Below, piece by piece: positions 25,677 to 38,641 of a DNA stretch of 64,000 bases. This stretch comes from Anastrepha obliqua. Its lineage: Eukaryota; Arthropoda; Insecta; Diptera; Tephritidae. Where the stretch lies: positions 116,807,784 through 116,871,783 of the forward strand of contig NC_072893.1 in assembly GCF_027943255.1 (NCBI RefSeq). The letters are read 5' to 3'. How positions within the stretch are numbered: the stretch's first letter is position 1; every line of letters begins with the position of its first letter. Position numbers and translations under genes: made by a program. Below the pieces are notes generated by a model. It searched no databases. It worked only from the letters and a program-made list of their open reading frames with translations, and was not told the DNA's origin.

Positions 25677-26335
25677 TTAAGGCCCTTGCCTCATTTTAAA
25701 TGGTGCTTTTTCGGCGTTTCATTAAAAGCGCGTAAAACGGGAACGAAAAAAGATTTTTATTTTTGTTTTGAGTCATTTATTTTTCATCCATTATTATTGG
25801 TCATACGAGCTTCGTTCAAAACATGGGCTTCACATGGACAATGCATTTAGATATAGCCGGTTTTACTGAACCGATTTTGATGAAATAAAACTTTAATGAC
25901 GTAGAATTGACGCCGCTATCGTATGAACTACGATTATTTGAAAAAAAAAATTGCTAGTATTTTCGGACCTTTAAAGTCAAAAAAAGGTCAAAAAACGGCG
26001 TTTCATCTTTGAACGTCCACCATTTTGTCAAATTTTATTTTTGTAAAGAGCGTAGCTCACACGATAACGACATTTATACTGAACAAGAACGTTTTTGTCT
26101 CTTGGATTTTTAGACACCTGTGAGTCCCGGAACCCATGTCGCTAGCGACACCTATTTTTTTGGAAGACCGAAGGCTGACAACTTTTTGAACGAACCTCGT
26201 ATTATTGTTTAAGAATGGATGAAAAAATAATTAAATGACTTAAAACAAAAATGCAAAACCTTTTTTCGTTTTCGTTTTACACGCTTTTAAAGAAACACTC
26301 AAAAAACACCATTTCAAATGAGGCGAGGGCCTTAA
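25677..26335. mobile_element. TTAA-flanked element 3 with long inverted repeats
   Basis: It begins TTAAGGCCCTTGCCTCATTT and ends with the inverse of TTAAGGCCCTCGCCTCATTT. The inverted similarity goes on for about 150 bases on each side with scattered mismatches (AAATGGTG, AAAAGCG, GTAAAACG, TTTTTGTTTT, CATTTA, TCATCCATT recur in order), so the transcript would fold into a long imperfect hairpin. No coding frame is present. Confidence 0.75.
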
Positions 26336-28809
26336 CTCATATGCTCTTCGTTGTTGACGAAAAACATGGTACTGGGAAAATGTGGAACAACAGCGGAACA
26401 CACCACCCAAATTAGAAGAGGAGTTCCGCCTGAGCACTTTTCAGCTTGCATCTGTTTTATTATTTATTCATAAGTAGAAAAATCTAGTTTAAAAACTTCA
26501 AACAAATGAAAGCTCTGCTGACTAAAATAGGAGACTCAGTAATACAGTTTTTGGCTTTCCAGTCGGAAGCGACAGTTTCTTTAACCTTTTTGGTGCATGG
26601 AAGCTCGATGAAATCTTCTCAAAGCTTTCAACAATTTTTATAACTAGTTGAGTTGGAAGGGTTTTTCAAATTTCATTGAGGAAAGCTTTGTAAACTTTAT
26701 TTGTGGAGTTCTTTTTTTTCTACATAGCCTATATCTACATAGCTTCTATAAAAGCCACTGTTGTGAGCTTTCATCAGTGAAAGCTCTGCTTTGTTTACTT
26801 ATTTTAAAATTTTGTTTATTATGTTTACAAAAAATGCAAAAAATCTTACGTTAAGCATTTATGTATTGAAGACGGCATAAAAATGTAGGCTTCTCGGATT
26901 TTAAGTTAATGTTCGTAAACATTCACAACAAGGATTAATGGAAATCTGGGGCTGAACATCAGCAATTATTACCAGAAAAGTAATAATTATTAAGAAGTGA
27001 GAGCTAAGTCATCAGAATATTAAAATGGCGACTTTATGACCTTACAAATTCTCCGATAATAATCAAAGTAATAAAGTAATCAACCTAAAACATGAGAATA
27101 TGTGAGCACTGTGATTATGCTAAACTCATTAGCATAAACAATAATTTGAGCATTTAAGACTAGATCTGATACAGATCTTCAATGGGCAGATATCTAAAGC
27201 GCACCAGGGCTGTTGATGTAACGGAGAAGGTTCATGCGATCTAGGTGTGGAGCACTGCTCCACGTTGTCGAAAAAAGGAGCACATAGAGACTATAATCGT
27301 TTGGCTGCCAAATTCGGACATTTACAGAGAAAGTGCTCAAAAGTCTCCTTCTTTGAAAGGTCCCCTCGTATACTTTAGCATGCACGAAATATATTTCCTT
27401 TTTAGACAATTTTCACCGTGGTGAAAATTTTGGGTTGAATTGGGGCAAAAGCTATGAATATTGGTCAGCAACCGACCATATCCTTCGGATGCGTTGTGAA
27501 GCTGTATGAGGAATATATTATTAAGACCAGTCTAGGCACATTTAATTAGAGGCTTTGAGAAATCTTTTTTCACCTCTTTTTCTTCGATTAACGATACCTT
27601 CTGACACACTTTCTCTTTTCTTGAGATAATAAAAACGTGCCGAAAATAGTGCTAGACTCTATAGCTTGCTTTTTTGTTGGTTTTTTTTTAAAGAACTCCC
27701 GCTGAAAAAACTTGCTAACCCAGATAATTGCTCCTGGAGCTACCCATATACTTTTACCTTTATACTAATAAGCATATAAATATTATCACTTTATGAAGGC
27801 ATTGATGTTGGCAATTCATTAAGTGGGTAGAAGAACAGGAAACAAACTCACTTCAGTGCGAACTTCAGTTAATCCAAAATTAGTGTCTATTCACAACCTT
27901 CAGTCCCAAAGAAGAAAAACCAAGAAAAAATCAATAAACTAAAAATAATGAGTACACGCAGTATTCGTAAATACAATCAATAATTATTAGGCATTCCACC
28001 AAATGCGTTGATAGTCATCACGTCAGTTATATTAATTTTGGAAATTATGTTATAATTGAGCAAGTCATCGTGAAAATGTATTCTACATGAACACCTCGTA
28101 CAAATTATGGAAAATGACTATTAAAATGATTGTTTGATTTGAGTAATTTTCCAAAAAACACGAAGGTTGAACGCGCTGTTGAATTGATGAAAGAATAACT
28201 GGAATAATGATCTTTTCTCAAGAAACAAACCACAGCAAGGGGACGTGCTGAAAGGTGATGTTTGCAGAAGGAAATTTTGTTGTTCATCAATCAGAAAAAC
28301 TGAACCATGGCGATTTCAGGGTATGTTTTCTTATATGTGTTTCTATTGAAAATTTTCAATACAGATGATTAAAAATTTCCCTAAGCTGATAGGTTTGAAT
28401 GCCAGTAATAGATAATATAAAATGTCGATGGAAAAATGGAACTTTTGACATGAAAATTCTCTTGAAAACTTGCCTCGAATTATCTCGAATAAAAGTGGCA
28501 AGGGCAAAGATCTGATGTAGAATATGAGGAGTCGGTACTGGGAATCCTAATCTTATTTTTTTATTTATTTCTTAGCTTATCGAAGTAAAAATTAGGCAAC
28601 AAACACAAATTGCCATACATACTAATAAAGATATTTCAACAAAAAATATAATAATATAATATAATAATTTTAATCTGTAAGAAAAAATAAAACAATACTT
28701 GTATATCCTAATAAAATTATTTATAAACATAACTAACAAATTTAATGTCAGAGTGTTTAGGAGAAGCAAAACCAATTCCAATAAATTTGTAAATGGTATT
28801 GAACGCGAT
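26336..28809. other. No gene seen
   Basis: AT-rich sequence. A weak SINE tail match (GTGGAACAACAGCGG, then GAGGAGTTC) lies at about 26380-26430. Nothing else is supported. Confidence 0.35.
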
Positions 28810-28831
28810 GCATTTCTAGCATACAGAGTTC

Positions 28832-29510
28832 TTATAAGGCCAATATGGAAAAATATAAATTGCGAAGCCTTCTAGTTGGGATATTAAGGTAGGTTCGTTT
28901 CAGAAGGGAATGCCATTCCCCAACACCTTGAGTAATATCAAATATCAAATTGATCGCCGAGGCTGCTGACATTTCAAATACATTAGCAGGTATTTGGCAT
29001 AGTATGAAATACCCATACCCTTCATGAAAACGAAGGGAACGTAGAGCAAAGACAATGCAAACTTTTTGGATACGTTCAATTCGAGTTATGTGACAGGCAT
29101 AATAAATCTCCAAATGAAGGATGTGCATTCCACTTTAGAACAAATAAATTATATATAGAGCAATTTAAGTGTACGAGGACTTGTAAATTATGTCCTGTTG
29201 GGCCTTACAAACGCTCATACTGATACAATATCGACCTGAAAATTTTTCTAAAAGGCTGATATAATATTTTCTGAGAAAGCAGCCCGATTTGAAACAGTCG
29301 ATATACCAGGGATAGAGCTGTGCTGATTGGCACAAATTAAGCTTTTGACAGCAAAAAACGTTTTATCAAGCAACTTGGCAATATTTGAAAAAAAAAACTT
29401 GGAAATAGGCATATAATTGCTCCCATCACTCTTGTTTTCGCTTTCAAAAATTGGTGTAATAAGAGTCAAGTTCCACTCATCGATAGTACTAGAGAGGATA
29501 GGTCAGCAAG
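28832..29510 (-). pseudogene. Jockey/CR1-like LINE reverse transcriptase, internally deleted
   Basis: On the minus strand the right part (29248-29469) reads TLITPIFESENKSDGSNYMP, ISKFFFSNIAKLLDKT and INQHSSIPGISTVSN-like residues. This is the first reverse transcriptase block, normally TPIxKxGxxxxxxNYRPIS. The left part (28832-29128) reads YYACHITRIERIQKVCI and FALRSLRF, the C-terminal thumb region. The catalytic centre between them is missing, so this is a deleted remnant. Confidence 0.65.
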
Positions 29511-32449
29511 AAACAATTTTTAAACAAATCATAGACTTAACTAAAATTTCTCGCATTTTGCCGACTTTGATATACCGCCAAACTTCTATTCTTTAACGTT
29601 AGAAGATTTCTTGACATCTAGCAAAAGAAGAAAGGACATGCTCGGTGCCGCAGAAAATGCAATTAAGATTTAGAAGTTATGGTACCGCTTATGGTCTGGT
29701 TAACCAGGCGAGAGTTGTTGTCTCCACGCATTTCATCATTACGATGTATGGGCAGCATTACGCAGTGCCAAATATTCCTGTCTAGAAAACACTTTTGGAG
29801 TTTTGGAGTCGTTGATGTTTAATGGAAGTTTCAGCCTAGCATGACATATTTTCTATCCCACATTTCGTATGAAATCTCAAAGGAGAATGGAGAGATAGCT
29901 GAAGTACTAATCGTACGAGCAAATAACACACGGGGTGTTATTAAGAACAAATTTTATATTCACGTGAAAATATATATTTTATATATTGCATACTTAGTTT
30001 TCCATTTCCCTGAAATTTATTTTTTAAAGAACTTTAAAATTTCAAAGGACTAAATTTTCCAAAAATTATTTTAAATATTTATACCTTCTCATGATATTAA
30101 TATTGATATGATAAGATATACCCTCTATCTAGCTATAAAAATGAGGTTTTGTTTACTAAATAAAGTGCAATAATGTCGTTTGAAAAATTTATTTTGAAGT
30201 ATATTTCAAATTTTTTAATGATTTTTTTTTAACAAATATTTGTTAATGGTGAGAAACGTGAAGATAGTTAAGGGTTAATATAGCACAATAATATTCTTCT
30301 GCTTCGTTCTCTTTGCTTTTTTATAATAACGTAAAAAATTAATTGACCTTTCTTTCTATGAAATAAAGTATACGCAATGGCAACCTATGCTCAGGTTATC
30401 CCTTTGAAACTTTATATTATTTAAAAAAATTAAAATAATGAGAAAACAAAAAAATTATAATGCAGCATTACTATATAAAATCTATGGTTTCATGTGCATA
30501 TACAATTTTTTTCGGATAACGAAAAACAGTAAATTTTTCTTACATGGTGTAATGACTATTTGGCCCTATAATGGTGGCTAACGTCGAAACAGTCAGATAG
30601 TAATCCTCATGTTTTTCCTTGCTTACGCTTTTAAAGGATTTTGTTCGCGTTAAAGGTGGAATTGCTGTAAGAATCTTATTTTCTCATACTGCTAGCACTT
30701 TTGTACCTTGATAAGTTTGCTCTTTGTAGTTGATTTATATAACATAGACGCAGGTGCGGTGAGTGTTATACTTACATATATTTATACTATTTATTTATAT
30801 ATTGCAATCTATATTCCATACATTTGTTTATAAAACATATTTTGGGGCTGAGCTACTAGGCCACACAGCCCAAAGGCAGTTTGAAGAGTAAGTTTGCACT
30901 AAAAAACGACTCTGCTTTTTCTTGATTGTGCTGCCACTCAAGTTTCATAAGAACATTTTTTATATATGCATAAGAAGTTGAACTCATTCTATTGGAAACC
31001 TCTTTCAATTTACCTATACATATATGAATGAACAAACTAATGCTTACTCAGCTACTTTTTTTATGAACAAAGTATGTAAAGATTGCCGTCGGTGAGCAAC
31101 ATTTTATAAATAACTAAGCTACTCAGTCATTCATGAGTGCAAATAGAAATTTTCTCAGCAATTTTCAAGCACTTATGCAAATAATAGCACCTCCTAAGCA
31201 CAAAATTTATTTTCCTTAAATGCTTTGAAGACGTTTCAGCTTCATCAATATTAATAGAATACTTCCAATACCAACCAGCATTTTTCTGCTTGACAGCAAG
31301 ACGATAGAGAGATTATGAGATTTTTTTCTAAAGCTTACAGGTGAATAAGCATAACACTGTACTAATATAGAGACATGAAATAAACGTAAAAGGATAAAAT
31401 ATTTATAAGCATACATGTGTATATAAGTATGCAGATATGTGCTAATATTTAACTCGGAAAGAAGTATGAATATTGAAAAAAAAAAAAACATTTAGATGCT
31501 AACATAAAAGTGCACCATTTCCGCCAATGCACACTATTGAAAATATTCCATTATGTGATAAGCAAGCACGAGCGTCATACTGGTAAGTGCACACATTGTA
31601 ACATTCACAATCATTCCGCATCGCTGCACAGCGTTTGACATTCCACAGCGTTGCATTTGTCAATGAATGCTAAAGATTATAAGGGAAAAATTCTCGCAGA
31701 AAAGAAAACAAAATGAGAATGTGTGCTGATGAAACTCTTTCACGACAGAAGCAATTGAGCAGCTGTAGTACGTGGCGTATGAGGGACATTAATTCGAATG
31801 TGTGATGCGTATGTGCACGTACTTAGATGTACGTGGTTGCTGGTTTGATGTAGTTCAATTGCTGCAATCGTATAAATAAATCATTGTGGTGTGGATTGGT
31901 TTGTGGTTCTAAGAATTGCTTTTGCTGAGTTTGCAGAAAAATTACTCATACGCACTGTACTATGAGGGTTGAAAATTGATATTATATGTATATTTATATA
32001 TATAGCAGATTGTGTGTCATATACATTTGCAACTTTAAAAAGTTCAAGTTCGTAAGTAGCAGAATGTTGCTGCCCGTTTAATGCGCTAGATTAGTCTTAT
32101 GAATACTTTGGCCACTTATGACTCTGAAGCTTCTGCTATATTACGATCTCTCTAAAGCAGAGAATCAGCAAGGAAACAGGTCAGTTGGTACGAAAAGTCT
32201 CTTATAGCGGAAATTAGTTCCGCCTGGAGTAGCAACGATTTCTTGGTGACGCGTTAGGTGATATGAAACAATGACTTCATTCAGGACTGTTTTGATAAAT
32301 GGTGAAAATGTATGGTAATCTAGTGAAAGTCTTTTAACTCTCGAACAATATAAAGCTACCTCTCACGGGCGTATATTGCAAAAAAATATGTCACTGTAGC
32401 ACAAGCGGAACACACTAAGTTAACACTGCACTATAGGTGCTAGTTTCAA
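29511..32449. other. No gene seen
   Basis: AT-rich sequence with no coding, RNA or repeat feature that I can support. Confidence 0.35.
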
Positions 32450-34440
32450 TTTTAAATAATTTAAAAATATGTGGCAACTATATACAAAAATATCTTTAAG
32501 CTAAAATGACTTTGAGGACTATTTATACCCATATTTTATATTTTATTTATTTTTCAAATAATTCAAAATTAAGTAGCAACCTTTCATCAAAAATATCTCA
32601 GAATTAAAATAGTTTTTAAAACCAATAATTTGACTTCAATACTTTCTGATACCTCACTTATTTTTTAATTAATTTGGAAAGGTGGCGACTTTGTTAAAAA
32701 ATATATTGCGTATATTACATAAAAATATATTTTTTTGAATTAGTTTTTTAAAAACCATTCAATTGTCAGTTTTAATTTTATAATCAAAATAAGTGGCAAC
32801 ATTGTTCAAAAGATATTTTAGAGTTGAAACTATTTTAAGTTCTATTAATACGAGTATCCATATTTTATATTTTTTCCAAATAATTCAAAATTGAGTGGCA
32901 ACCTTTCATCAAAAATATCTCAGAATTAAAATAGTTTTTAAAACCAATAATTTGACTTCATTACTTTCTGATACCTCACTTATTTTTTAATTAATTTGAA
33001 AAGGTGACCACTTTGTTAAAAAATATATTGCGTATATTATTACATAAAAATATATTTTTGTGATTTAGTTTTTCAGAAACTATTCAATTGTCAGTTTTAA
33101 TTGTATAATCAAAATAGGTGGCAAGATTGTTCAAACCTATTTTAGAGTTGAAACTATTTTATGTTCTATTCATATTCATATTTTTTTTATTTTTCAAATA
33201 ATTTAAAATTAAGTGGCAACCTTGGTTAAAAAATATCTCCAAATTAGAATTGTTGTTAAAACCATTAATTTAACTTCTGCTTTACTTTTTAATTACAATA
33301 ATTTAAAAAGGGGGCAACTATATTACATACAAATATATATATTTTAAAATGGCTTTTATTAAGATCTATACATTTGCCGATTTTATTTTTATAATCATTT
33401 GAAAATAGGTGGCAACTTTGTTTAAAAATATTGTAAAGGTGAAATTATTTTAAGTTCTATTCATATCCATATTATATAATTAAATTTTTTTAATAATTGA
33501 AAATTAAGTGGCAACCTTCGAACAACAATATCTCAGAATTAAAATTGTTTTTAAGACCATTAATTTAATTTCTTTGCTTTGTGAGACTTCATTTATTTTT
33601 TAATTACAATTATGTAAAAAGGTGGCAGCTTTTTAAAAAATTAGTTTTTTTAAAACTATTAATTTGTCGATTTTAATTTTATAATCATTTCAAAATAGGT
33701 GGCATCTTTAAAGCTAAAACTATTTTAAGGTCTATTCATATCCATATTTTATATTTTATTCAAATAATTGAAAATTAAGTGGAAACCTTGGTTGAAAAAT
33801 ATCGCAGAATTAAAATTGTTTTTAAAACCATTAATTTAACTTCATTATTTCTGATACTTCATTTAATTTTTAATTACAATATTTTAAAAGGTTGCAGCTT
33901 TGTTAAAAAATATATTGAGTATATAAAAAATATTTTTTGTGAAATTGGTTTTTTAAAAACAATTCATTTGCCAATTTTAATTCTATAATCATTTCAAAAT
34001 AAGGGTTCAAAAATATTTTAAAGCTGAAACCATTTCAAGTTCTATTTATATCCATATTTTAATTTTTATTTTTTAAATGATTGAAGACTGAAACATGTAT
34101 TAAGACCCTTAATTCGACTTGATTGCGTTGTGATACTTCATTTATTTTTTAGTTAACTTAAAAAAGGTGGCAACTTTGTTCAAAATTGCATTGGGACTAT
34201 TGCTTTTTAAGCAACTATTTATTTGTTACCCATATTGGAGTATTTCATTTATTTTTATAATCATTTCAAAATAGGTGGCAACTTTGTTCAAAAATATTTT
34301 ACGACTAAATCGCATACGAATATATATTTTCAGGAATAATAGTTTTTGAGGCAGGCCGTGTTTTGAGTTTTCTATTTGAACTGTACTCATTCTTATACCT
34401 GTGGTCATAATAATAGCTGTGCCTCAATTTTTTCGTTGGC
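32450..34440. repeat. Diverged tandem array B (about 105 bp subunits, about 320 bp higher order)
   Basis: The core AAAATAGGTGGCAACTTTG with TTxAAAAATAT recurs about every 100-115 bp (near 32470, 32567, 32675, 32790, 32890, 33000, 33113, 33210, 33404, 33503, 33620, 33690, 33775, 34155, 34270). Every third unit has the variant GGCAACCTTTCATCAAAAAT; these lie near 32574, 32897 and 33217, 320-323 bp apart, then 33510 and 33780 with shorter spacing. The first two long units are nearly identical over about 150 bases. Confidence 0.8.
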
Positions 34441-34499
34441 GGTTTTTAACATTTTCTCTATATAAAAAAATAGCGCATTCCTCATATGGAAGAAAATGC

Positions 34500-35010
34500 A
34501 TACCACCCTCGTTTGGAGAAGTCAAAAATCAAGTCGATGCTCATTTGTTTTTACCATTCTAAGGGAATTGCCCACAAGGAGTTCCAGCCAACGGGTCAAA
34601 CCGTCAATAGAATTTTATATCTTGGCGTTTGAAGCGTTTGTTGCCTCGCATTCGTTGAACTCGCCCTGAATACCACGAAGGAGGAAGCTGGCGCTTATTG
34701 CATGATAATGCACCATCTCATCCAACCACTCTTCTGACCGTATTTGCCTGATATGGAGCTCCGTGACTTCTATCTATTAAAAAAATTGCATTTGGCCAAG
34801 AAAGGAAAACGTTTTGCGTATCGACATCATGAAGGGCATTCCGTTTAATGACCTGAAACACTCTTTTGAAAAGCTTTTAGATCGCGCAAAACAGTGTATG
34901 GAGGCCAGAGGGGACTATTTTGAATAAATAAACTGGAAGTTATCAGATCAAAGCTCCTGTCGTTTCTATTTGAGCTCAGTCTTGTTTATTTTGGACTTCA
35001 CCTTGTAGAA
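34500..35010 (+). pseudogene. Mariner-like transposase C-terminal fragment
   Basis: Broken frames read KIKSMLICFYHSKGIAHKEF, PTGQTVNRILYL, then LLHDNAPSHPTT and a damaged end with GDYFE. This follows a DD34D transposase from the block before the second Asp. The third Asp block is frameshifted. The 3-prime end has CACCTTGTA near 35000-35008, fitting the terminal TACAAGGTG of such elements. The left end is missing. Confidence 0.65.
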
Positions 35011-36756
35011 TGTTTCTGAAGATTCTCACTAAAAAGTTGGAAATTTTGGTAAATTTTGTTGAATTTTTTCAGATTTTATACAAAGTATGAAACTTTGAGT
35101 TACATAGTTTTTGATTTCGTATCCAACCAACTAAAAGATACAAATATAAGTAAAGATACCAGTTCACACTCAGCACACTTACTTGAAGTATATAAAGAAA
35201 ATACTTAGTTAACTGAAAATTGTATTGAAATATTCGCGAAGAGTTCGCACGCAAGTAGTACGCAGTCAAGGGTGAATCATGACTGTATTGATTTCTTATT
35301 TTAACCCATTGAATACATTTGAAAATTTGTATACGATCGCAAATCACATTAATACACAAGAAACTGGAATAAAAAATCAGCATAGGGAAATGCGTAAACG
35401 TGAAAGCGAAATTACTTGCGCAACAATAATAATGAAAAAAGTATGTAGACAGCATCTTTTGCAACTACCTGCTAACAATAATACATAAAATACCAGGAAG
35501 AACAAAACCACAAGCCAAAAGAGCCCCAGCTGACAGGCAACAGGCACGTCATTGCCAACCTTCGGTACTGAAGACACATCGCTGTAACATCAGTAAATTG
35601 CATAGTTGCTTAATATCCCAGAAGGAGAGGTAAGCAGCGAGCGAATTTGTTGGCGGGATGAAACCAACTCATATAACAGCAATGCAATTACCCATCCTGT
35701 AGATGAGAATATTTTAGCTTTTACGAGTATATACAAGCGACCAGCAACCGTTGCAATGAAGCTAGCACGGCAAGTAATGATGAAGGGCAGGAGGACGAAA
35801 CTGGCAATCTGCTCCAACCATCAGGTAACAGATTGGAAGGTATGCTGGAATGCCTCAGATTACGTACGTAATAATTTGGGGCTGTGATTGTTGCATTTTC
35901 TCATATTGGTTTGTCCCCTTTGGCGAAGCAAATTCTGTGTTTCTGGCAGTGCTACCACGCACATGACTGTTGCTATGGTTGCATCGCAAGAATTTAGTTA
36001 ATGGAATAGCTGACAGCAGGAGATTAACGTGAGAGTGAGAAAAACAAATTCATTTTGCTTAGGGAGACTAACACCTGTTTTTAGTGGGAAGACATTGATA
36101 TTAGAAGTTAACTGTCAAGAGTAGAGCGCTTTAATTAGTTATTATCTTTTAGTTGGTGTGCATTTATTGAACCCTGAAGCCGCATTTATCGAACTCATCT
36201 ATCATATCCTGATGACTTTGGCACTCTCTTGCGCTCTAGCTGGAAGTAATTAATTTGTCTACTAATTAAAAAGCTGAGCAGTGTCAGAGGTGATTATAGA
36301 ATTTACTACCCGATCGTAAGTTACATTAGCTTTGACGGCATGTTCTTTGATCAAGAGTTCACTCGGCGCGTATAGAAGCGAGGAGAAGATTTTTCTAGTC
36401 TCTCTCTACATATCTTTAAACCATCTCAAACTTTTCGCAAATCCAATAGGCCCATCCAATTAAGCTGTACGTAAACTAGTCAACTCATTGGCCTTAGATC
36501 TTCGACGGAAAATGTGACGCACATTTTTCGGGGTCAGAGACATTTGTACCGGAAAAGCTGTATCACTTCGATTTCTTTCTCGTCTTTTCAATTTATACAG
36601 AAAGCGCGACGTCTAACCCTGAACATTACCAATAACTCAGTGTTCCGTTAGTACTCCTGTAAAATAAACTGCGTTGTGGATCCCTTGTAGCATAACCGAT
36701 AACTTTTTACTGTGGCAGCCCAGCTGGCATTTAATTCATGCAGGGCAGTAATACTT
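35011..36756. other. No gene seen
   Basis: The overlapping open frames at 35069-35900 on both strands have no family resemblance and no codon regularity that I can defend. Confidence 0.35.
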
Positions 36757-37262
36757 CCCAACAAGTGCTAATTTGGAATAAGTAGGCAATTGAGTAGTAA
36801 AATCCTCGCTCGACGAATAAAACTAACACTCTACATTGCTCCCATCATGCCTGCCTTAACGGATGGCGCAGAAGCTTGGACGATGATAACATATGAGTGT
36901 TTGAGAGAAAGATTCTGTGGAAGATTTTTGGACCTTTACACGTTAGCAACGATCAGTATCGTAGGTGATGGAACAGTTAGTTGTATGAACTTTACGACAA
37001 CATAGATATAGCGTAGTGAATGAAGATCCAGCGGGTACGTTGACTAGGTCATGTCGTCCGAATGGATACAAACTGAAAGTATTCGATGCGGTATCAGCTG
37101 GTGGTAGCAGAGGAAGAGGAAGGTCACATCTGCGTTGAAAAGATCAGTTGGAGAAGGACTTGGCTTCACTCCTGCCGATTAGCACGAGAAATAAACGACT
37201 GCATCGGTTTGTTAAACTCGGCCAAAATCGCTTAAGCGGTTATCGCGTCAATCAAGAAGAAA
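36757..37262 (+). pseudogene. 5-prime-truncated RTE/CR1-like LINE copy
   Basis: It matches the copy at 48437-49163 from the CCAACAAGTGCTA region on. Frames read LTLYIAPIMPALTDGAEAW, TMIT and a decayed C-terminal tail including GHVVRMDTN and WRRTWLHS. It ends GTTATCGCGTCAATCAAG and an A/G-rich tail. It keeps the region between FGPL and GHVVRMD that the 48-kb copy has lost, so the two copies have different histories. Confidence 0.78.
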
Positions 37263-37433
37263 AAAAAGTATAAGGTATTATTTCCAGTATTCCTTTGTAC
37301 CTACTTGATAGTTGTAGCCTTACTTTGCTCACACCTCAACTTCACTTCGACATCAAAACACTTTCTTCAACAAAAGCAAATAAAGTTAACTATCGAGCTT
37401 CAAATCAGCTGGCTTACTTTATCGCCTACATTA

Positions 37434-38641
37434 CAGGGTGACCGATTCACACTGCTTGTATCTATAAAACAGCTCATGACATCAATGTCAAAATTGTTCT
37501 AATGACAGTTCAATATATTCGTTATAAGCTATCAAAAGCATTTGCGTCTCAGTTTTGTTGAATTTTTTTTTCTGTGATGGAATTCAAAGGTAATAGTGTG
37601 ATTGCGTTATATTTGGCTGGAAAATCACAACCAGCCATTGTTCGTGAGCTCAGTCACCTCAAAGTGAATAAAATGTTTGTGTATCGCACTATAAAACGTT
37701 ACAATGATACTGCTAGCATTTGAAAATGCTATGCAGGTGGACCAAAACAAACCGTAACAACGCCAGACATGGCTCGGAAAGTGAAGGCTCGACTTGAACG
37801 AAATCCACGTCGAAGTGGAAGAAAAATGGCCATAGAACTGAAAATATCGCAAGACAGCATTCGACGCATATTCCAAAATGAGGTCAAGGTCAAGGCTTAC
37901 AAGTTTCAAAAAGCACACGATCTTTCACCCCAGCAAAAAAAAAATCGGCGCGAAAGAGTAAAGGAGTTGTTGTTACACAAACGTGTTTGTTTACTTGACC
38001 GAACGCTCATACGAGAATTTGAACCTACGTATGGCCACTCGAAGCAATTTCCCATCGCGAGTAATGGTTTGTGCCGCAGTGACCGCTGATGGACGCTCTC
38101 CAATCGTTTTTATCGAGCCTGGTGTCAAAGTGAATGCGACTTATTATCGGGAAAATGTTTTAGAAGCTGCTTTAGAGCCGTGGACACGCAAACATTTCGG
38201 TCGTAGACCATGGACGTTCCAACAGACCTCGGCACCGTCTCATAAAGCTCGTGTGAACCAAGAATGGTTAAAAAATCATGTTCCACACTTCATTTCGTCC
38301 ACACAATGGCTTTCGAATTCGCCAGACGCAAATCCGATGGACTATTCCATCTGGTCCATTTTGGAGCGCAAGGTGAAGACTAAAAAATATGCCAGTATGG
38401 ATGCGCGGAAAAAATTGATTATACGAGAATGGGCCAAAATACCTCAAGATCACATTCGTGCAGCACGCAACTCATTTTCTGACCGTTTGAAGGCTATAGT
38501 CAAGGCAAAAGGTGACCATATCGAGCTAAAGTGAATATATTTTAAAATTGTAATAATTTTTGAACAATTTTGTCTTTGAAATCAATAAAAACTAATTTCA
38601 CACAAAAAAGTTATGGTGTTTTGTTCGTATCGTTCACCCTG
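37434..38641 (+). mobile_element. Decayed Tc1-like element (DD37D spacing) with CAGGGTGA ends
   Basis: Inverted ends starting CAGGGTGA are flanked by TA at 37432-37433 and 38642-38643. The transposase starts MEFKGNSVIALYLAGKSQPA near 37577, has a stop after NDTASI, and continues through RKVKARLERNPRRSGRK. Next come VYLTERSYENLNLRMATR, VMVCAAVTADGRSPIVF, TFQQTSAPSHKARVNQEW, SNSPDANPMDYSIWSILE and FSDRLKAIVKAKGDHIELK. The segment that should carry the first catalytic Asp is deleted, and the second (QQDSAPSH) reads Thr. The third (NPMDYSIW) remains, with 37 residues between positions two and three. The copy cannot be active. Confidence 0.87.
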
